Of a DNA stretch of 64,000 nt, positions 46,646 through 57,720 are shown piece after piece (the stretch's first letter is position 1; every line of letters begins with the position of its first letter). The position numbers and the translations under genes are program-made. Location of the stretch: the NCBI GenBank assembly GCA_026936325.1, contig JAPTHN010000004.1:41619289-41683288 (forward strand), read 5' to 3'. The stretch is from Platynereis dumerilii. Taxonomy: Eukaryota; Annelida; Polychaeta; Phyllodocida; Nereididae. The notes beneath the pieces were generated by a model. The model made no database searches. It saw only the letters and a list, made by a program, of their open reading frames with translations, and was not told the DNA's origin.

Positions 46646-47289
46646 TTCTTTCTGAGTCCATGATGCTACAACTATACAAGTTTCCAGCATCTGAACCTTG
46701 GCTAGATGCATGTACCTGCCTGTGCACAGGCCCGGGCCTGATAATCTTGTCTTATTACTCTCACTAGTATATTCAAAGGTATACCATGCTCTAACTGTGC
46801 CTGCTAACTTATTTTGGACTGAAAAAAAGTTTTGAACATGGCCAATCAGAGGAGTTTTAAAAAATTAGACCATTGGAAGAATTTTCCAGATGAAAATAGC
46901 CTTTGAATATTTTGCTGATAGTTAATAAATAAAATACAATATGAGGCTTGGACCTATGCTTGGTCCATCAGAATAGAGCCAGGATTACAAGGAAACTATA
47001 CATATACACATCAGACCATTAATACATGAAAAATATCAGTTGGGCAACAGAAGTACTATCACAGTTTGGCCAGAGTGAGATTTGTTTTGAAAATATAAAG
47101 TCTTTGATGTCAAAAAATACCTATAGACTAATTTACTGGCAAGAGATCTCTTGAACTCAGTCATCAAACTAATGGAGTGGAAGAAAACCTGGCTGCTGTT
47201 CTCGCTTGGTACTTGTATCTTGGCAAAGCAATTATTCAGATTCCAGCTCTGAAGCCACTCAAAAGTACTTATAAAAGTTGTATAGACCT
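46646..47289. other. Intergenic, no gene seen
   Basis: Unique-looking AT-rich DNA without exon or repeat signals. Confidence 0.3.
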
Positions 47290-47573
47290 TTCTTTCGATC
47301 TATCCATATAGCTCCATATGTCTATTAATCTATATACCTTTCTCACTCCCTAACTATGTATGTGTCTTCTCAATATCTATCTGTCCATCTTACTATCTCT
47401 TTCTATCCCTGCATTTATCTATCTCTCCATCTCTGTCTCTCCGAGGCTGTACATCATTATTACTCAGGTGTCTATACATGTATGTATCTATCTATCTCCC
47501 AACTATCTATCTCCCACTCCAATTTATCTATCTATATATCTATCTATCTATCTATATACTTATATATCTATGT
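47290..47573. repeat. Degenerate TATC/TCTA microsatellite
   Basis: TCTATCTATC-type repeats with interruptions run to about 47573 and abut the SINE head on the right. The two 80-codon open frames here (Ile/Ser/Tyr-rich) simply read the microsatellite. Confidence 0.8.
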
Positions 47574-47684
47574 CCCATGGGCTCGGAGACTAAAGTGAGT
47601 TCCCGGGTTGAGATTTGAACCCACGTCCTCAAAGCCAGTTGACAAGTGCACTTACCAATTAGGCCACTGGGGAACGTCACAAGC
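47574..47684 (-). mobile_element. tRNA-derived SINE head, minus strand
   Basis: On the minus strand it reads GTTCCCCAGTGGCCTAATTG ... GTGGGTTCAAATCTCAACCC ... GGGAACTCACTTTAGTC. This is about the same head as the SINE at 41648, with A box (TGGCCTAATTGGTAAG) and B box. The body is absent and the TATC microsatellite follows directly on its 3' side. Confidence 0.8.
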
Positions 47685-47699
47685 AGCATGCTGCCTCTG

Positions 47700-48596
47700 C
47701 CAAATCCTTTGGTCAGCTTCAGAACAACATAATAATAAGTTTTGCACAATAACCTAGCCCCAAAGAAACATGAGTAATAAGTGTAAGTATCCTGGACCAT
47801 CTGCCTCCAGCCAATTTATCCTTTTATTTTGCATACTCTGCATCTCAGGGAGTATTTTGTCAATCATTCCTAAGTTACAAAAACGATTAACCTTTACTTT
47901 GGGGAAAATAAAACTGTCTGAATTATCACAACAAGTTGGCAGACCAGCTACAGTTACTACTGAGTTAAATATATCAAGAGTGAAATGCCCCCTTACTATG
48001 TTCTTTGATGTTTTTAACATCTGCTCCCTCAGATAACAAAATATGCTGTGCCAATAAATAATATTATTCTATGATGCCACAATGAAGTGGTACTCTCACC
48101 AGTGTGGGTGTCCAACTGTCCATGCAATCGTAAGCTTAGTAATGCTAAATGGGACTGTTCAGTAATTCAAAGAAGGATGCATGGATGATTGGGGTGCTAC
48201 ATCTCGTATTTATGCACTCTGTACGGAATAATCAGGACTGGAGGAGGTCACAAACAATAAGGCTTTTTCTATTCAATTGACATTTTGGTATGTAAATGGG
48301 GAGATATTTTGCCTCCTTAGATAGGTATACAATATGTATATTGATGGCCTCTCTTTTAACGCTAATGTGGGTAAAGAGATGTGCCAAATTTCCAGATCAG
48401 AGCCGGATGTTTTCATTTAAAAAAAGGTTTTGAAGAACCCCTGCTCCCTCCATTATATGATATGAGGGATCTGTCGCATTCCCAGCATCGAATCTTATGG
48501 AAGGGCAGTAATTTAATGTCTCATCCATACCACATCTAGCCGGAATTTTTTTACGGAATTCCCCTCAGACTGTTTCCTCCGAGCCTACACATATTA
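47700..48596. other. Intergenic, no gene seen
   Basis: Open frames near 47754-48036 on both strands have no domain. 48180-48250 weakly resembles 60045-60115 (ATTGGGG, ACATC, GTATT, TAAT, AGGAC words), possibly an old dispersed repeat. Confidence 0.3.
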
Positions 48597-49620
48597 CGTC
48601 TATCTCAAGGAAGACTCAGTCAAATCAATTTGACTGAATTTTGAAATATATCTGAAAAATAATCTCGATGATCTCTAGCACCAAATGGCAATAGAAATAA
48701 GCCCAATGGGTCCATTTATTACCATTCACTACTCCTTCAAACTCTGGTATTTTCGGACATTTTCCCTCTGTTTTATAGCAATTTTCCATGAAAAACTGAC
48801 ATCTTTCATGGCTCATCTGACTCAGCCCAACTGATTTGACCTAGTCTTCCGTGATACAATGAAAGAGGACAATCAGTCATGTTAACATACAAATTGATTT
48901 AACCTTTTATGCTTATGCATCATTCAAAAAAATAGAAAGGTTAGTCTTAAGTAAAAGTGGGTTTCAGTTGTTTGACTGAGTCTTCCACAACAGAATCTGA
49001 GTTGCACAATGGGAACTTTTGAGGTAAAAAACAGTTAAACCTGCTTTGACTGAGTCTTCCATTGATTTTTTCCCTCCAAAAAGTTGTTTGTTGTGCAAGC
49101 TAAAAAGGTCAAAGTGGTTTGACTGATGCCGACTCTATGAATCTGCACAAGTCTAGTGGAAGACTCAGTCAGAGCAATGTTTTTTCTGGGTCATCCTCCA
49201 TTTTCTAGTGGAAGACTCAGTCAAAGCTATGTTGTGACTGAGTCTTCCACTAGAAAATGGAGGATGACTCAGCCAAAACATAGCTTTGACTGAGTCTTCC
49301 ACTAGATTAGAGGCAGATTCACAGAGTCGGCTTCAGTCAAACCACTTTGACCTAGTATGGAAATTAAAATAATGAAGCCACTGCCTTGCAGCTTCCTGGA
49401 ATAATCAGTCAAAATTACTTTATGAAATAAATTCTACATTTCTTAAACATCATTTATGTTTCTGCACGACCACAACACCAAGCTGAACACAATGATATAA
49501 CTCTCAATACAATCAGCAACGGGAAACAGAAGTTATCTGCTGATTTGTTTAGTTTTCAGAATTTCATGTCTGCTGAAAATTGCAAAATTTGCTATATCTG
49601 AGTCTTCCATGAGATAGACG
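48597..49620. mobile_element. TIR DNA element, GAAGACTCAGTCA family, copy 2
   Basis: Inverted relative to the copy at 3888-4901. Ends CGTCTATCTCAAGGAAGACT and (inward from the right) CGTCTATCTCATGGAAGACT are flanked by ATTA on both sides (48593-48596 and 49621-49624). It is 1024 bp and non-coding, with the same internal iterations of GACTGAGTCTTCCACTAGA. Four-base duplications of different sequence (ATAT in copy 1, ATTA here) support a true 4-bp target duplication. Confidence 0.8.
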
Positions 49621-49624
49621 ATTA

Positions 49625-50937
49625 GTGCAAGGCCATTTGCTGCATGCATTGTTTGCAATAACTCAACAAAGACTTGATTTGTCTGATGTTGTAATGGACT
49701 AAAATTTCCAATCACATAAAAAAGCTGGTAACATCAGTTCAAATTAATCCCTCACATTAACTGGTTGGTTCTTTTGATTAACAAGAGCTTCATTAAAGTT
49801 AAATATGCATGAGTAATCCTGATATTAAAATCGGGAGCAATTAATTCAGGATTTATCTGTTTTGCATCAAGGAAATGGAGGAAACGGTTTGCTTGATTTG
49901 GTGTCGCTAAGATATCATATTGAACTTTCGACATCAACAATTCTGTTGGCAAATACAGCTGATGTTTAATAATTGCTTATAGTTTTCATTTCGGGCAATT
50001 AATCTAAAAATTAAAGCTTCAAATAAAAATACATGTATAGATGATTTTAAAAAGAAGATTTTGAGAAGTTGATTGCATCGTCAAATGTCAGTGATACACA
50101 AATTTAAATTATGAAAGCAAAAGCAATATCGTCTTTGATTGGAGAATGCCTCATAATTGGTAAACATTTCACCGTGGGAAAAGGGTTCAAACCCAGGTCG
50201 ATGTATTCATAATGTGCACTTTTTGGTTCATTCGGTTCGGTCTGATATCGATACTTTTGTAAACAATTGGCTGCAGGTCTGGTATCGATACTAGAATCGA
50301 TTCTGGACAAAGGTTCTGTCTACATGTAAGTCTATCTGTCTGGGTGTCTCTGTATGTCTTTCATTCCAATATCCAGGGCTGTCCAATGTCCATCCATGAA
50401 TCCATTTATAGCATTAATACCACATCAACTCATCACACCACTTTCTGTCTTGACACTTTCTAATATCAGACAACCAAGATATTAGTTGCCCAGGCAAACC
50501 ACTAAGGACAGGACTCAGAGAAAACAGTTCATAAATTGTCTATAACACTCCGACCCTATTTACATCACACTCCAACTGTCCTCCAAGGCAACAGGTCCAA
50601 ATGGAAGTTGTCATGGCAACACAGTGACATCACAATGCATTTATGGCATCATCATGTCCTTTGTGATAATAGAGGGGACAGTGGTCAGATGCTCAAGGTT
50701 TATTGCAATCTGTTATGACAAAGAATAATCTACATGTATGTAGGGCCTATGTTGTAATTATATTTGTCCAAAGTATAACACAATAAATCTTCCAAAAACT
50801 TGCAAATAGGTAAACTAAATGTATATAAAGTCAATAAAACCCTACCCTAACCCTAAAATCTAACTTTAACCATAGTTTGCCAGTTCGACAGTTTTACACA
50901 ATGTCATCAAATTTCCTAGCTGTAATAGAAAACATTA
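49625..50937. other. Intergenic with traces of repeats
   Basis: 50140-50205 has a tRNA-like A box (CATAATTGGTAAACA) and B box (GGGTTCAAACCC), perhaps a decayed SINE head. 50893-50925 (AAATTTCCTAGCTGTAA) resembles the right end of the MITE at 56830-57266. No gene was recognised. Confidence 0.4.
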
Positions 50938-51280
50938 CAGCGAAACACTTTGATATAGAATTAAAGTGGACTGTGGCACTGTGAAAATGGCACTTTGTGT
51001 GTCATCATGCTGATGATTTGTCATGATCAAACCCAATACTTTCAATATTAATTTGATTGAAGGAGACTTATCCCACTTGTTGGTGACAGCCAAACGAAAG
51101 GATTATGCATCTGGTTTTCACTCTAAAATTTGTTATGAGAACTTACTCTTGATCATGACTAATCAAACAGCCTCTATGTTTCCCATGTTGAAAGTAGAGA
51201 AGATGACACTTCATCGGCTATCATGAGTCTTGAAGTGCCATTTTCACAGTGCCACAATTCTATATCAAAGTGTTTCGCTG
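50938..51280. mobile_element. TA-flanked MITE, CACTGTGAAAATGGCACTT family, copy 2
   Basis: Ends CAGCGAAACACTTTGATATA and (inward from the right) CAGCGAAACACTTTGATATA match for the first 20 bases. TA flanks both sides (50936-50937 and 51281-51282). The interior is as in 22494-22837. This is the best-preserved TIR of the family here. Confidence 0.85.
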
Positions 51281-51282
51281 TA

Positions 51283-51939
51283 AACAGATATCAGAGTTGG
51301 CAGACCCATAACTGTTAAAGGCTTGTAATCAGGTCAAATCCATGATGCAATGACCTATGCATTGCATGCCATCTCAATGTTAAGAGATTTTTAGAGATAA
51401 AACCAATCCTGTGCATTGTCAATCATAAAAGACCTGGAATGACTGGATGGAATTTCTGCAATCAATACTTGCCATCACTTCTAAATAACACCATTCCCAT
51501 TGAGTTTGTATGGTTTATGACATCATTAACAGAAAAGGGCTAGAAAGGGGAGACATCTTTGGATTGGGGTGAGGAGACGGATGGAGTAGCCATTGATTAG
51601 GTGTCCTTATTGACAAAGAGACAAACTCTCGCTTTTTCTGTAGATGACTTAAACGCCTAGTCACAGAAGATAGTTTAGTTGGCTGTAAATATTGATTTAC
51701 TATACAGGATTTATTGTGATAATCAAACCTTCTGTATAAATAGGAGGGAGCAAATATTGTCAGGTCAGTTGGTTTCTTTTGTGGGAGTTGATGAAAGTCT
51801 GAAGTTGAAAATATCGAAAACTACCAATATTTGATAGGACGTGTCAGCATCTATAAGTTGCAATGACTGGGAGAAGTCCTGATGTCAAACTTATGACTAT
51901 AGTTCTCATGGCACGTTACGAAGGTCTTTTGGCGTTGGT
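51283..51939. other. Intergenic, no gene seen
   Basis: No exon or structured repeat was recognised. Confidence 0.3.
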
Positions 51940-52500
51940 GGGCTCTGGGATTTCCTGGCAATTTGGATTCTTTTTTCATAATTTGTGGCATTCCACCGAC
52001 TATTTTTGACATCCCGCCGATGTTTTTTTTGCAAATCGGCAGGTTCCTAGAAATGGGGGGAACTCCGCCGGGGAGGCCAAAAAAAGATTCAGCTTGTTGA
52101 AACTTTTTTTCCAAGTCGCCGAGGAAGAGCCACAGTTTTTCTCAAGTTTTGGATGTCCGGCGGGCATTTTTCGAGTGAGAACGAGTGAAATACATGACCA
52201 GCGAGATATAGTGACATCCCCTGCCCAGGTGGAACATTTGTACTGTCCCTGCGGGACATCTGCAGACTCGCCTGCTGTTTTTGCTGCCTCCCCGGCAGTT
52301 TTTGCTGCCTCGCTGGCAGTTTTTCACATCTCGCCAATGGTTTTTGCAGCCTGGCAGGTGGTTAGATATTGCCTCACAGGCATTTAGATCTTGCCCCACA
52401 GGCATATGATCTTTCCCCACTGATTTAGGATCTTATTCCGCCGATTTAAGATCTTATTCTGCCGACATATGATGTAATTCCGCCATTATATGCCTCTAAT
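51940..52500. repeat. ~29-bp minisatellite, diverged
   Basis: Phased variants of TTTTTGCTGCCTCGCTGGCA, then ATTTAGATCTTGCCCCACAG and TTAAGATCTTATTCTGCCGA follow at roughly 28-31-bp steps. Divergence rises away from 52270-52440. Open frames on both strands with Pro/Gln/Arg words are readings of the repeat. Confidence 0.7.
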
Positions 52501-52676
52501 TAATTATATAATCGTTGCGTGTCGCCACGTTAGCCATTGTTCTCATTGACTAAATGATAATGACACTGGACCCTTCACAATGTTAATTCAGTACAATTTA
52601 AGAGTAACTGCTTGATGTCATGCGGCTGACTCTCCCGACCATTGACAACAGACAGAATAGCATTATAAGTTATATC

Positions 52677-52745
52677 ATCAAGCTATAATAGCTCAAACAA
52701 TTATTGCACAACCATCTTACTTGATTGTTTATCCTGCATAAATTT
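52677..52745. repeat. Fragment of the 46222-46412 foldback
   Basis: AGCTATAATAGCTCAAACAA, then TTGCACAACCATCTTACTTG and ATTGTTT match the right arm of the foldback at 46222-46412 with about one change in seven. Confidence 0.5.
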
Positions 52746-53807
52746 TCAAATTTTACAGTGATGAAGTGCAATGCATGCAGGGTGCAAGCAACATGCCAAT
52801 TGAACTGTTCAAGGAACTGGTAAGCGCATTTCAGTAGTTTTTGGCGATTCTCAGATCTATGACACATTTGTCAACTTGTTTACTCGCCTGATTTAGTGCA
52901 ACAACCCATATTGAATCACTCTTAAGTCACAGGAAGTGACTGCAGGGACACTCCCAATTAGTTCTCACTTTCTACGATTATTTGCCTGACCAAACTGTAG
53001 GACCTGAATGCTAAACTATAAAATTATTCTTTGTGTAATTCCTACTCTTCTGCGACACAAAGCAATCCCTCTTGGATTAAAAATGAAATGTCTATCTTTC
53101 TTAAATTCTTTGGAACAATACTCTCAAAATAAAAACAAAGTTGCATTCTTGCAATAAAAGAGTAATTTTTTGGCAGTGGGAGTAGTCCTAATTATAATTT
53201 TTCAAAACATATTGAATTTGTATAGTGATTCTACAATCAACACACATGCATAACCAATCTACCATTTATAACAAATGAATAACCAACTGACCATCAATAC
53301 AAATTACTTAATCACTAAGCTAAGTTAATCTAACAAGTAAAATTAATAAAACATCAATTCACTACCTACCTTAAATGCTGTCCAAAATCTCTATACCTCC
53401 ATCTGTGTCAGTTCCTCTTGTGTTATGTCAGACAGTGATGAATATCATTCAAAGCAACACAAACAATTTCACAGGAGTCCTACCAGGGAGTACCTCAAGG
53501 ATCTGTTTTCTACCCCAGCTCTACAACTGCAAATGCCAACTGGCTTCACAGACACTGCTACAGGAGGCTACAGAAGGTTGCTACTTGGATATGATAATCT
53601 TTTGAAGCTGGGGCTTGGTGGGAGTAGTGTGGGAGGGAGGTAGAGGGTGGGGGAGGGATGGGGGGTTGGGATGCTCTTTCTTATCAGCAGCAAGATATCC
53701 TTTATTGAGTTAATAAATTTATTCTTTAATGTGTGAATTAATCTCTGTAATGTAGTCTGCATCATATTCAGTTTTATCTTTTCCTATAATTTCCAGATGG
53801 TATTTCA
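52746..53807. other. Intergenic, no gene seen
   Basis: AT-rich, with a G-rich patch at 53610-53670. Open frames at 53375-53643 are not supported by any domain or splice context. Confidence 0.3.
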
Positions 53808-54551
53808 TTAGGGACATCACTAAAACAGAATTTGATGTCACAAAGAGTGTCATAAATCTGTGTGCAGAAAATCACCTGTTTGAGAGAGAGGGTTGTGCAA
53901 TAAGTGTTTTGTGTGCTATGGTGCGAGTTTTCTCACTAAATTTTCCACCGAAATGTGTCTTAGAGGTTCAGGACTGCCTGTCAATACAAGTTTCCAATTG
54001 GTATTATGGGCCATTGCTTAGATTCAATGACCTAAACTCAGCATTACACTTTGCATGCTTCAAAAACATAGATATATCAATGGTGACTTCATCAAATAGT
54101 TCGGTGACTTTAAGTAATGTATTTAAGCTTCTTCCTGTGAAATATTATTAAAATCTGCATGTGAGAACAATACGCAACTTCCTGAGGTAATTCTTAAAGT
54201 GAAGAATTTGGTGCATGAGCCCACCTTAAAGGGTTGCATGGGCCTATACAAACATTATTTTCAAAATTCTACAACTAAAATTCACTGTTTGGTGTTTCAT
54301 CGGTGTATTATTTTGCATACTTTTTTGGTTTCTGCGCAGTTTAAAAATGTGCAAAATTGCTGAAGAGGTCTCATTTTCTCTTTTAAAATTAATGTTTAAT
54401 ATTTTGTGGCTTTAAGTTGTCATATCTAGAGCTATGCTTAAGCTAGACATACCAAATAAGTGGCAAATGAAAATAGCACCAATATACTACAAATTGGTTT
54501 CAAACACATGTAAATACAGACACTTATGATTTTTTTGTGACGTCCCTAAAA
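53808..54551. mobile_element. Possible TIR element (TAGGGACRTCAC ends)
   Basis: Left TAGGGACATCACTAAAACAG and right (inward) TAGGGACGTCACAAAAAAAT share a 12-bp terminus. The left arm also has TTGATGTCACAAAGAGTGTC, loosely echoed on the right. I could not find a clean target duplication, so the call is tentative. A 105-codon span inside is AT-rich without a domain. Confidence 0.45.
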
Positions 54552-55067
54552 TTTTCATATTACTAACAGCGTGGTCATCTCTTTAGAGGGGTAGCCAAAA
54601 CAGCCTGATGAAGGGACCTTAATTGGTAGTTGTTTTGGTTGAACGGGAAAGTTAATATTATCACATATAGCACATTTTGACTTTATTTGCCCGCTGTAAA
54701 CATAAGGTTACCCTCTATATGGAAAAGGAAGAGCGATTACATTTGACTGTTTGATGACATCAACGATATCACTACGGGTATAGTATCTTTTACATTGAAA
54801 TCATGAAATGAATGGTAGATTTGTCATTGGCAGACATTGTGACCTCACAGGTAGGTAAGTGGCAAACTGTGGCATGGTCGACTCATTCACTGACATGTGA
54901 TCATATATAAACACAATAACAAGGCAAGTATAGGGAATCAAGGATGACCTCAAAAGAAGCACCTTGTTCATCACTAATTTTTCAGTTGCTGTGACTAATT
55001 AACTGAAATTAAGTATAAGAATCTTGATAAATATTTCTGATCAAATTAATCTTAATCTTGGCGTATT
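54552..55067. other. Intergenic, no gene seen
   Basis: Nothing supportable was found between the possible TIR element and the inverted-repeat partner at 55068. Confidence 0.3.
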
Positions 55068-55192
55068 TGTCTTCCTGTATATCCTTCTTGACATAATCCT
55101 CTAATTCCTGATCGTGTTACACGTTTGTTGACCTAATCGTGACAGATCCATCAGATAATGGATGTTTATAGAAGCCCAGTTTACAATAAAGC
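55068..55192 (+). repeat. Dispersed repeat, pair with 59826-59950
   Basis: GTTACACGTTTGTTGACC, then ATCGTGACAGATCCATCAGA, TAATGGATGTTTATAGAAGC and CCAGTTTA are found in inverted orientation at 59826-59950 with a few changes. The similarity extends weakly further left (CTGATCAAAT). Class unknown. Confidence 0.65.
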
Positions 55193-55548
55193 CATTTAGT
55201 GGTTTGTTCTACGTGTGATGTTGGGTTGAGATGGTTGAGATAATGCTCGTGGGGCACCTGATGAGAATTTTATTGCACAGTCAGGTTGCAGAGAGTGGCA
55301 GAGTGTCAAGTTGCCAGTTGTGAACTTGTGCTTCATGAAATCTGGCCCAAGGATACAGCTCTTCTACGTGTAGAGTGCACACTTCTAAAACTTCTATAAA
55401 ACATGAGATGTCCCAAAGTGAAAATTGTGAAGCAAATTAAAAGAATGTAATTGATTCAAAGTTGTATTTCACATTTAAAACCAATATAGAAATATTATCC
55501 CATATTCAAGGTACATTTTTCTGATTCATGAGTAAAAGGTAAAGTTAA

Positions 55549-55741
55549 AGGTAGACGTTATTTAACGTGGGTAACCAGACTAAGTCAGAGACTTATTTAC
55601 AGCTGGGCCCACATCACCTCCAATTAATGTCTGATGCGAACGACAATGCCGTGGAATGACATGATGGCCAGCTTGGGGATTGAACCCGGGTCCCTTGCTT
55701 GTGAGGCGAGTGCTCTACTGACTGAGCTAACTGGGCTGACT
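55549..55741 (-). mobile_element. tRNA-Val-like SINE
   Basis: The minus strand starts GTCAGCCCAGTTAGCTCAGT, continues AGTAGAGCACTCGCC with a CAC in the anticodon-loop position, and has a B box GGGTTCAATCC. It then has a non-tRNA body (GGCATTGTCGTTCGCATCAG, TAAGTCTCTGACTTAGTCTG, AACGTCTACC) and a TTTAACTTTACC-type tail. The body after the tRNA unit shows it is a SINE rather than a tRNA gene. Confidence 0.8.
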
Positions 55742-56341
55742 GTTGTTGATGAGATTGGCAATGAGGCGAACAGTTTTTGGGCTCTTTAATCATCTTTTGT
55801 CCTAAATTGTTTTATATCCTCCTTTAGGCTTATGTCATTCCTCAAATAGGAGATATATGTATAAGTTGATTCATGCATTCGGTGATTTACAGTATGATAA
55901 AGAAAGAGCAGAAATTAAAAAAGAGCATATGTGTCTCTCAAAGTATCACAACTTTTTATTGAATTCGTGCTTTGGCATGATCAAATGAATAAATCCATAC
56001 GACTCAGCGTCCTATTGAAGAAAAGAACAAACAATAGGAATATAGATGGAACTGGTGGATGATTGGAAACCACCGCCATGGACTGACTGAGCTACACTGT
56101 ATCAAGGAACATTCTGACATTCATTGTCCTTTTCACGGAAGGAAGAAGAGGTAGGTGTGTGATACGGTTTTATGTCCTGTATGTTGGGGCACATTTCTTC
56201 TTCTTCTTCTATGTGAACATTCTTTTTTCACAAGTTATCATACACGTTATGTTTACTGTCACCTAATTTGTAATTTTAAAATGATTCATTCATGTCATTT
56301 CAAGACTGTATCTTTTTGTTAATTGGTCCTTTGGACAATAA
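55742..56341. other. Intergenic, no gene seen
   Basis: Contains TTCTTCTTCTTCTTCT at 56195-56212 and a short tRNA-like remnant near 56080 (CATGGACTGACTGAGCTAC). No exon was found. Confidence 0.35.
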
Positions 56342-56705
56342 ACTACATACATACATACATATGAACGCTCTCAAGGTCAATTGTTGCAGCGTTTTTCTGC
56401 TCTGACCACCCTTTTGAGTGTGGTGATCGCCGTATGATACATGTGATGGTAAGGCTGGGAGTCTGGCACATACTTCATTAATTCAGGGATGTGCAGGGTC
56501 TTTCAGTTGCCTCAGCACATGACACTGGATACAACCTCCTCCGTTTTTGCACAGGTCTCATGGGACAGACCTAGTCAGGAGCTATTTATAGTACATAGCG
56601 CTCTTGGATGCTGCAAACTGCCCTTGCCTAGGCTCGAACCCACGCAGGCAGAGCACATCTATTGGAGCTGACGCAAACCGACTGAGCGAGTCCCCCTGAC
56701 CATTT
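56342..56705 (-). mobile_element. SINE with different tRNA head but shared body
   Basis: On the minus strand the head reads GACTCGCTCAGTCGGTTTGC (A-box region), then TGGGTTCGAGCCTAG (B box). The body has AGGTTGTATCCAGTGTCATG, GAGGCAACTGAAAGACCCTG, CATCCCTGAATTAATGA and CATACGGCGATCACC, matching the body of the SINE at 41648. The tail is a (TGTA)n microsatellite. The two SINEs therefore differ at the head and agree in the body. Confidence 0.85.
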
Positions 56706-56829
56706 AACATGGAATTCAATATCAAATCATTGATCATGTTGAAGCAGAAATTCAAATTCAGGAGCGATTGCAGCATTTTACATCAATTCAAAATGCTTAC
56801 AAGTCTGACTGTAACATGCATTTATATTA

Positions 56830-57266
56830 CAGTCGGGAAATTTGATGTACAAAAAGAGTGGACTGCTGCACTGCGAAAATGGCACTTCATGTGTCATCAC
56901 GCTGATGATTTGTCATGATCATACCCAATACTTTCAATGTTAATTTGACTTAAGGAGACTAATGCCACTTGTTTGTGACAACTTATTGTTAAGCAAAAGA
57001 AAGAATATAGAATATAGAATCTATGCACAGATCTTGTAGTATAGTTCATTATAGCATCAAAGGATTATGCATCTGAGTTACACTCTAAAATCAGTTATGA
57101 CAAGACAAATGGCCTTCTCTTGATCATGACTAATCAAAACAGCCTCTATGTTTCCCATGTTGAATGTAGAGAAGATGACACTTCATCAGCTATCATGAGT
57201 CACAAAGTGCCATTTTCACAGTGCAACAGTCCACTTTTTTACACATAATGTCAAATTTCCTAACTG
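56830..57266. mobile_element. TA-flanked MITE, CACTGTGAAAATGGCACTT family, copy 3
   Basis: Ends CAGTCGGGAAATTTGATGTA and (inward from the right) CAGTTAGGAAATTTGACATT are flanked by TA (56828-56829 and 57267-57268). It carries an extra segment around 56985-57065 absent from copies 1 and 2 (includes AAGAATATAGAATATAGAAT). It abuts the stop codon of the WSC gene and could lie in its 3' UTR. Confidence 0.8.
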
Positions 57267-57280
57267 TAATCGTCGTTCAC

Positions 57281-57720
57281 TTATGAGAATAAAACTTCAC
57301 ACAAGACTACTTTTGGCGGTACCCTCAAAGTCAAAGTGTCCGTGTATACAGCGCTGTGTTCTGTTGGGCGATAACTGCATTGATTTATCTCTGACAACTT
57401 CTTTGGGTACAGGTTCAATCCTTCAATACACACTCCGTCATTGCAGTTCTTGTAACGTATGGAATTCAAAGGTACGACTGCGATAACAGGGATATTTTCT
57501 GCACAAGTAGAGACGTCACTAAATTGGACAGTGATTTCCTGGATTCTGATTGGCTCTTCTAACCGCCAGGCCATCCACCAGGTGTCATTCGTGAAGTGTG
57601 ATAATTCTACGCAGGTACTAGTGTCGCCATCTATAATTTTGTTCAGAACAACCGGTTGGTGCCATGACGATCTCACTTCACAAGGATTTTTAAAAGTGAC
57701 AAATATTCCATATTTCTCTT
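57281..57720 (-). CDS. Terminal exon: discoidin/fucolectin-like domain
   Basis: Pyrimidine-rich acceptor ending TTTTTTCAG. The frame reads EKYGIFVTFKNPCEVRSSWH, VVLNKIIDGDTSTCVELSHF, TWWMAWRLEEPIRIQEITVQ and ends VLCEVLFS before TAA. The ALD/LNKIIDGD, WW and I.EI.VQF pattern is that of F-type/discoidin lectin-like domains, here 140 residues and at the C-terminus. Confidence 0.8.

Noticed and set aside
47356-47598. Two overlapping 80-codon frames rich in Ile, Ser and Tyr
   Set aside because: They translate a degenerate TATC microsatellite.
51940-52500. CRISPR-like array
   Set aside because: Unit length is near 29 bp, but the units are contiguous and diverged with no unique spacers, and the DNA is eukaryotic.
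55667-55741. A functional tRNA-Val gene
   Set aside because: The tRNA-like unit is followed directly by a SINE-type body and tail, so I call it a SINE.
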